From: Gemmatimonadota bacterium
GTDB lineage: Bacteria; Gemmatimonadota; Gemmatimonadetes; Longimicrobiales; Longimicrobiaceae
Length of the DNA stretch: 9,409 nt
NCBI GenBank assembly: GCA_019240375.1
Contig: JAFAYN010000306.1
Location: 1-9,409, forward strand
Reading direction: 5' to 3'
Shown here: in pieces, positions 6,257 through 9,409 of the stretch
How the letters are laid out: each line of letters opens with the position of its first letter
Position numbering within the stretch: the stretch's first letter is position 1
The notes under the pieces: model-generated
What the model was told of the DNA's origin: nothing
Seen by the model: only the letters and a program-made list of their open reading frames with translations
Database searches by the model: none
Made by a program: the position numbers and the translations under genes

Positions 6257-7321
6257 ATGAATTCCACCTCGCGGCGGGTGCGTGTCCTCGGGCAGGGCGG
6301 GGCTCTGCTGGCCTTGGCGGCGCTGGGGAGTCCCCTGGCGGCGCAGCGCGCGGAGCGGTACGCCCTGCGCGGCGACCGGGCGGCGGTGTACAACCTGGCC
6401 GGGGAGGTCCGGGTGGAGGCGGGGAGCGGCGCGGACGTGGCGGTGGAGGTGACCCGCGGCGGCTCGGACGCAGGGCAGCTCCGCATCCAGCAGGGGAACA
6501 CGAGCGAGGGCGCGTCGCTGCGCGTGGTGACCCCTGGCGACCGGATCGTCTATCCCAGGATGGGGCGCTTTTCCAACAGCTCCTTCCAGGTGCGCGACGA
6601 CGGCAGCTTCGGCGGGGGGATGGGCGGCCACCGGGTGACGGTGTCGGGCGGCGGGCGCGGCGTGGAGGCGTACGCGGACCTGCGGGTGCTGGTCCCGGCG
6701 GGGCGCACGGTGGCGATCCACCAGGGGGTGGGGAGCGTCCAGATCTCCAACGTCAACGGCAACCTGCGGGTGAACAGCTCGTCGGCCTCGGTGGCGTCGT
6801 CGGGGACGCGGGGGGCGTTGGGGATCAACGTCGGCTCCGGGAACGTGCGGGTGGAGCGCGCCGAGGGCGACGTGGACATCGACACCGGCTCGGGGAGCGT
6901 GCGGGTGGCGGAGGTGCGCGGCGGGCGGCTCAAGGTGGAGACGGGGAGCGGCTCGGTGAACGGCTCCGGGGTGGCGGTGGACAACTTCAGCGTGGACGTG
7001 GGATCGGGCGGGATCGGGCTGGCGGGGGTCCGCGCCGGGGACGTGAAGGTGGACACGGGGAGCGGCTCCGTGGACCTGGCGCTCACCGCGCCCGCCCGCT
7101 CGGTGGACATCGACACCGGCTCCGGCTCGGTGCGGATGGCGGTCCCCTCCTCGTTCGGGGCGGAGCTGGAGATCGAGACAGGGAGCGGCGGGATCCACGT
7201 GGACGTGCCGGCGCAGGTGACGCGCGCGACCCGCTCCCACTACCGCGGGCGCATCGGCGACGGGCGCGGTCGGGTCAAGATCGAGACCGGATCGGGAGGG
7301 GTGCGGATCGTCGGCAGCTGA
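6257..7321 (+). CDS. Secreted DUF4097-family beta-strand-repeat protein
   Basis: A 354-residue protein. Residues 1-30 are a classic signal peptide: basic start, hydrophobic core, and cleavage probably at LAA|Q around residue 29. The mature protein is Gly/Ser/Val-rich and dominated by a repeated unit of the form V-x-[IV]-[DE]-T-G-S-G-[SG]-V-x-[VIM]. Clear copies have their GSG at residues 193, 211, 230, 249, 268, 288, 309 and 345, and weaker ones lie near 157 and 175. The 18-21-residue period suggests a stacked beta-solenoid, as expected for DUF4097 (putative adhesin) domains. A less regular Gly-rich insert covers about 66-140. The start is ATG 6257 because AAAGGAG (6243-6249) lies 7 bases upstream. 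The in-frame ATG at 6251 would leave only one base. It probably shares the operon of the barrel gene 37 bp upstream and ends in the terminator at 7346. DUF4097 proteins often accompany ECF sigma/anti-sigma genes, and no such genes are in the window. The exact function is unknown. Confidence 0.9.
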   Translation: MNSTSRRVRVLGQGGALLALAALGSPLAAQRAERYALRGDRAAVYNLAGEVRVEAGSGADVAVEVTRGGSDAGQLRIQQGNTSEGASLRVVTPGDRIVYPRMGRFSNSSFQVRDDGSFGGGMGGHRVTVSGGGRGVEAYADLRVLVPAGRTVAIHQGVGSVQISNVNGNLRVNSSSASVASSGTRGALGINVGSGNVRVERAEGDVDIDTGSGSVRVAEVRGGRLKVETGSGSVNGSGVAVDNFSVDVGSGGIGLAGVRAGDVKVDTGSGSVDLALTAPARSVDIDTGSGSVRMAVPSSFGAELEIETGSGGIHVDVPAQVTRATRSHYRGRIGDGRGRVKIETGSGGVRIVGS

Positions 7322-7345
7322 GTTTACCTGGATAGTGGGAGAGTG

Positions 7346-7383
7346 CCCGCTCCGGTCGAACAGACCGGGGCGGGTTTTTGTTT
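7346..7383 (+). terminator. Strong intrinsic terminator of the DUF5916-DUF4097 operon
   Basis: A 12-bp stem pairs 7346-7357 with 7363-7374, with one G-T wobble at 7351/7369 and a 5-base GAACA loop, followed by TTTTTGTTT at 7375-7383. It lies 24 bases after the stop of the DUF4097 gene. Confidence 0.92.
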
Positions 7384-7510
7384 GGCTGGCGCTCGCGCGA
7401 GGGCCAGCAGGCCCCCTCCCCCGGCCCCTCCCCCACAAGGGTGGAGGGGAGCACGGCTTTGAGCTGTTGTAGTTGGCTCCCTCCCCTGCTTGCGGGGGAG
7501 GGGGCGGGCA
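7384..7510. repeat. Intergenic block of three consecutive palindromes
   Basis: No coding frame is supported here. Three hairpins follow one another. The first pairs 7385-7395 with 7398-7408 (one mismatch). The second pairs 7425-7434 with 7440-7449 (CCCCTCCCCC against GGTGGAGGGG, one mismatch, 5-base loop). The third pairs 7477-7486 with 7495-7504 (pyrimidine arm against purine arm, one G-T wobble, 8-base loop). The second and third are near-copies of the same C-rich/G-rich design, separated by a less GC-rich linker that contains GTTGTAGTTGG. None has a T-run, so they are not simple terminators. Such blocks resemble multicopy intergenic palindromic repeats (REP/BIME-like). Whether this one is multicopy cannot be seen from a single window. 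Confidence 0.6.
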
Positions 7511-7705
7511 GTTGCAGGCTGTCCCCTATAACCTGTCCCTTGTCCCCTCCTCCCTTCCAAGCCTGTCCATACGTTCTACGCCCCTCGCCCTGGCGGAACC
7601 GACCTTGCAGTGCGCTCCCTCCCCCTGGCCGGCGCCCCTGGGTGCCGGCGGGAACGTGTGGCGCGTGCGGATGGCGGGGACACGACGAACGGAGGAGGAG
7701 CACGC
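7511..7705. other. Leader/promoter region of the FAD-Rieske gene
   Basis: The stretch is non-coding. It begins with a pyrimidine-rich part (7519-7570) holding three close copies of TGTCCC and a related TGTCCA. TATAAC at 7527-7532 resembles a -10 box but has no -35 box at the right distance. A strong GC hairpin pairs 7628-7637 with 7640-7649 (innermost pair probably open, one G-T wobble), about 56 bases before the start codon. A very strong ribosome-binding site (7691-7700) closes the region. No promoter can be assigned with confidence. Confidence 0.5.
7691..7700 (+). promoter_or_regulatory. Strong Shine-Dalgarno site fixing the start of the FAD-Rieske gene
   Basis: GGAGGAGGAG ends five bases before ATG 7706. 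It is the best ribosome-binding site in the window and rules out the upstream in-frame start at 7610. Confidence 0.85.
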
Positions 7706-9229
7706 ATGACGAAGTCGTCCGAAAGGTCCGAGTCTGTCTGGGAGGCCACCGGGTCGCAGCCGGAGTTCACCTCGCTCAAGGAGGACATGCGCGTCGACGT
7801 GTGCGTGGTGGGGGCGGGGATCGCGGGGATGTCGGTGGCCTACCTCCTGGCCCGGGCCGGGAAGCGGGTGGTGGTGCTGGACGACAACGCGGTGGGCGGC
7901 GGAGAGACGGGGCAGACCACCGCGCACCTCGCCAGCGCCATGGACGACCGCTTCCACGTGCTGGAAAAGGTGCACGGGCCCGAGGGGGCGCGCATCGCCT
8001 ACGAGAGCCACCAGGCCGCCGTCGAGCGCATCGGCGAGATCGTGGCGGCGGAGGGGATCGACTGCGACTACGTGCGCCTGGACGGCTACCTGTTCCACGG
8101 GGCGGAGGAGAACGAGGACTTCGACCGCGAGCTGGAGGCCGCGCGCCGCGCCGGCTTCACCGACGTCGAGCGGGTGGAGCGTATCCCCGGCGCCCCCTTC
8201 GACAGCGGCCCCGCCCTCCGCTTCCCCCGGCAGGCGCGCTTCCACCCGCTCCGCTACCTGGAAGGGCTGGCGAAGGCCGTCCACCGCGACGGGGGGCACG
8301 TCTTCACCGGGACGCACGTGACCGGGGTGAAGGGCGGCGCCGAGCCGAGCGTGACCACCGACGGCGGGCACACCGTGCGCGCGGACGCGGTGGTGGTGGC
8401 GACCAACTCGCCGATCAGCGACTTCGTCACCATCCACACCAAGCAGGCCCCCTACCGCACCTTCGTGATCGGGGCCCCGGTCCCGGCCGGCGCGGTCCCC
8501 GACTTCCTGTACTGGGACGACCTGGACCCGTACCACTACGTCCGCCTGCACTCCACCGCCAACGGCGAGCCGATCCTGGTGGTGGGCGGCGAGGACCACA
8601 AGACCGGGCACCACGACGACGCGGAGGAGCGCTACGCCCGGCTGGAAGCGTGGACGCGCGCCCGCTTCCCCGTCGGCGAAACCCGCTTCCGCTGGTCGGG
8701 GCAGGTGCTGGAGCCCACCGACTTCATGGCCTTCATCGGCCCGGACCCGGCCAACCGCGGCGTGTACGTCGCCACCGGCGACTCGGGGCAGGGGATGACG
8801 CACGGGACCATCGCCGGGATCCTGATCTCCGACCAGATCCTGGGGCGCGAGAACCCGTGGGCCAGGCTGTACGATCCGTCGCGGAAGACGCTCTCCACCG
8901 AATCGCTCAAGGAGTTCCTCAAGGAAAACCTGGACGTGGCGGTGCAGTACACCGACTACCTCAGGAAGGGGGAGGCGACCTCGTCCGACGCGCTGGCGCC
9001 GGGGACCGGGGCGGTGCTGCAGCGCGACGGAAAGAAGGTGGCGGCGTACCGCGACGAGGCCGGGACGCTGCACGAGCGCTCGGCGGTGTGCACCCACCTC
9101 GGGTGCATCGTGCACTGGAACGGCGAGGAGCGGAGCTGGGACTGCCCCTGCCACGGCTCGCGCTTCGCACCCACCGGCGAGGTGCTGAACGGGCCGGCGC
9201 TGGCGCCGCTGAAGCCCGTCGAAGGCTGA
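7706..9229 (+). CDS. FAD-dependent oxidoreductase (DadA-like) with C-terminal Rieske [2Fe-2S] domain
   Basis: A 507-residue soluble protein with no signal peptide. Residues 30-60 form a Rossmann FAD-binding fold with GAGIAG (36-41) and acidic D59 at the end of strand 2, as in the DAO/DadA amine-oxidase superfamily. GETGQTTAH (66-74) and the C-terminal FAD segment [15 protein letters not shown] (353-367) also fit. Residues about 430-507 are a Rieske domain with C462-x-H464 and C480-x-x-H483 as iron-sulphur ligands. C467 and C482 are placed as in the disulphide of bc1-type Rieske proteins (CTHLGC and CPCHGS). The fusion matches the architecture of Bacillus subtilis YhfW, whose substrate is not established. 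An amine or amino-acid-like donor, with electrons passed from FAD to the cluster, is the family-based expectation. The gene has its own strong ribosome-binding site, and a HAD phosphatase gene starts 33 bp downstream, so the two are probably co-transcribed. The linker at about 388-430 is helical and charged. Confidence 0.94.
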   Translation: MTKSSERSESVWEATGSQPEFTSLKEDMRVDVCVVGAGIAGMSVAYLLARAGKRVVVLDDNAVGGGETGQTTAHLASAMDDRFHVLEKVHGPEGARIAYESHQAAVERIGEIVAAEGIDCDYVRLDGYLFHGAEENEDFDRELEAARRAGFTDVERVERIPGAPFDSGPALRFPRQARFHPLRYLEGLAKAVHRDGGHVFTGTHVTGVKGGAEPSVTTDGGHTVRADAVVVATNSPISDFVTIHTKQAPYRTFVIGAPVPAGAVPDFLYWDDLDPYHYVRLHSTANGEPILVVGGEDHKTGHHDDAEERYARLEAWTRARFPVGETRFRWSGQVLEPTDFMAFIGPDPANRGVYVATGDSGQGMTHGTIAGILISDQILGRENPWARLYDPSRKTLSTESLKEFLKENLDVAVQYTDYLRKGEATSSDALAPGTGAVLQRDGKKVAAYRDEAGTLHERSAVCTHLGCIVHWNGEERSWDCPCHGSRFAPTGEVLNGPALAPLKPVEG

Positions 9230-9262
9230 AATCAACCGAAACGATCGAAACCAGGGAGCTAC

Positions 9263-9409
9263 ATGAGTCGCATCCGGGCGGTCCTGCTGGACATAGACGG
9301 TACGCTGATCGACAGCAACGACGCGCACGCGCGGTCGTACGTGGACGCGGGGAAGGAGCTGGGGGTGGAGATGTCGTTCCAGGAGGTGCGCGACCGCATC
9401 GGCAAGGGC
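9263..9409 (+). CDS. HAD-superfamily hydrolase, N-terminal part (cut by window edge)
   Basis: The first 49 codons are present and the frame is open at the window end. Residues 10-14 are DIDGT, the HAD motif I, with D10 as nucleophile and D12 as general acid/base. They are followed by LIDSNDAHARSY, which is typical of the phosphoglycolate-phosphatase/beta-phosphoglucomutase-like subgroup with a helical cap after motif I. The enzyme probably dephosphorylates a small metabolite, but the substrate is not predictable from this fragment. A ribosome-binding site AGGGAG (9253-9258) lies four bases before the ATG. The gap from the FAD-Rieske gene is 33 bp and contains CGAAAC twice, three bases apart. 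No terminator is visible there, so an operon is likely. Confidence 0.92.
   Translation, partial: MSRIRAVLLDIDGTLIDSNDAHARSYVDAGKELGVEMSFQEVRDRIGKG

Noticed and set aside
3498..6260. A 920-codon open frame alongside the DUF5916 gene
   Set aside because: Its Arg/Gly/Pro/Ala-rich translation has no recognisable domain, and the overlapping frame carries the complete CBM9-DUF5916 signature.
9247..9272. GAAACC before the HAD gene as a third sigma-W-like promoter
   Set aside because: The matching downstream position is CGCA and falls inside the coding region after the ATG, so it cannot drive that gene.
7526..9328. A 600-codon minus-strand open frame opposite the FAD-Rieske gene
   Set aside because: Its Val/His/Arg/Gly/Ala-rich translation is a shadow of the plus-strand gene, which has FAD and Rieske motifs and a strong ribosome-binding site.

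Overview
The window is very GC-rich bacterial chromosome, with third codon positions almost all G or C. It most likely comes from the phylum Gemmatimonadota (Longimicrobium-like). This is inferred from the large DUF5916 outer-membrane protein, the DUF4097 protein beside it, and the C-rich/G-rich hairpins between genes. No rRNA or other taxonomic marker is present, so the assignment is tentative. I see no tRNA, rRNA, CRISPR array, insertion sequence or phage gene.

Layout. Bases 1-91 are probably the 3' end of an unidentified gene. A small membrane-anchored coiled-coil protein (165-464) follows and ends in a strong intrinsic terminator. A NorM-type MATE multidrug/cation antiporter (555-1976) comes next. 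It converges with, and overlaps by 35 bp, a GAF/HD-GYP cyclic-di-GMP phosphodiesterase on the minus strand (1942-3363). A 183-bp divergent intergenic region separates that gene from a plus-strand pair: a DUF5916/CBM9-like outer-membrane barrel (3547-6219) and a secreted DUF4097 protein built of about 19-residue repeats (6257-7321). The pair ends in a second strong terminator (7346-7383). About 320 bp of non-coding DNA with several hairpins follows. Then come an FAD oxidoreductase with a C-terminal Rieske domain (7706-9229) and the first 49 codons of a HAD-family phosphatase (9263 to the window edge), probably in one operon.

How the parts may fit. The small membrane protein and the DUF5916-DUF4097 pair are each preceded by the same promoter-like element, TGAAAC-N17-CGTA. 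It closely resembles the extracytoplasmic-function (ECF) sigma consensus known from Bacillus sigma-W (TGAAAC-N16-CGTA). If real, it would put these envelope genes in one envelope-stress-type regulon whose sigma factor lies outside the window. The MATE pump and c-di-GMP phosphodiesterase also concern the cell surface or its signalling, but nothing in the sequence ties them to that regulon. I did not find an obviously new defence or mobile system. The shared promoter, the envelope operon and the palindromic intergenic block deserve the closest look.
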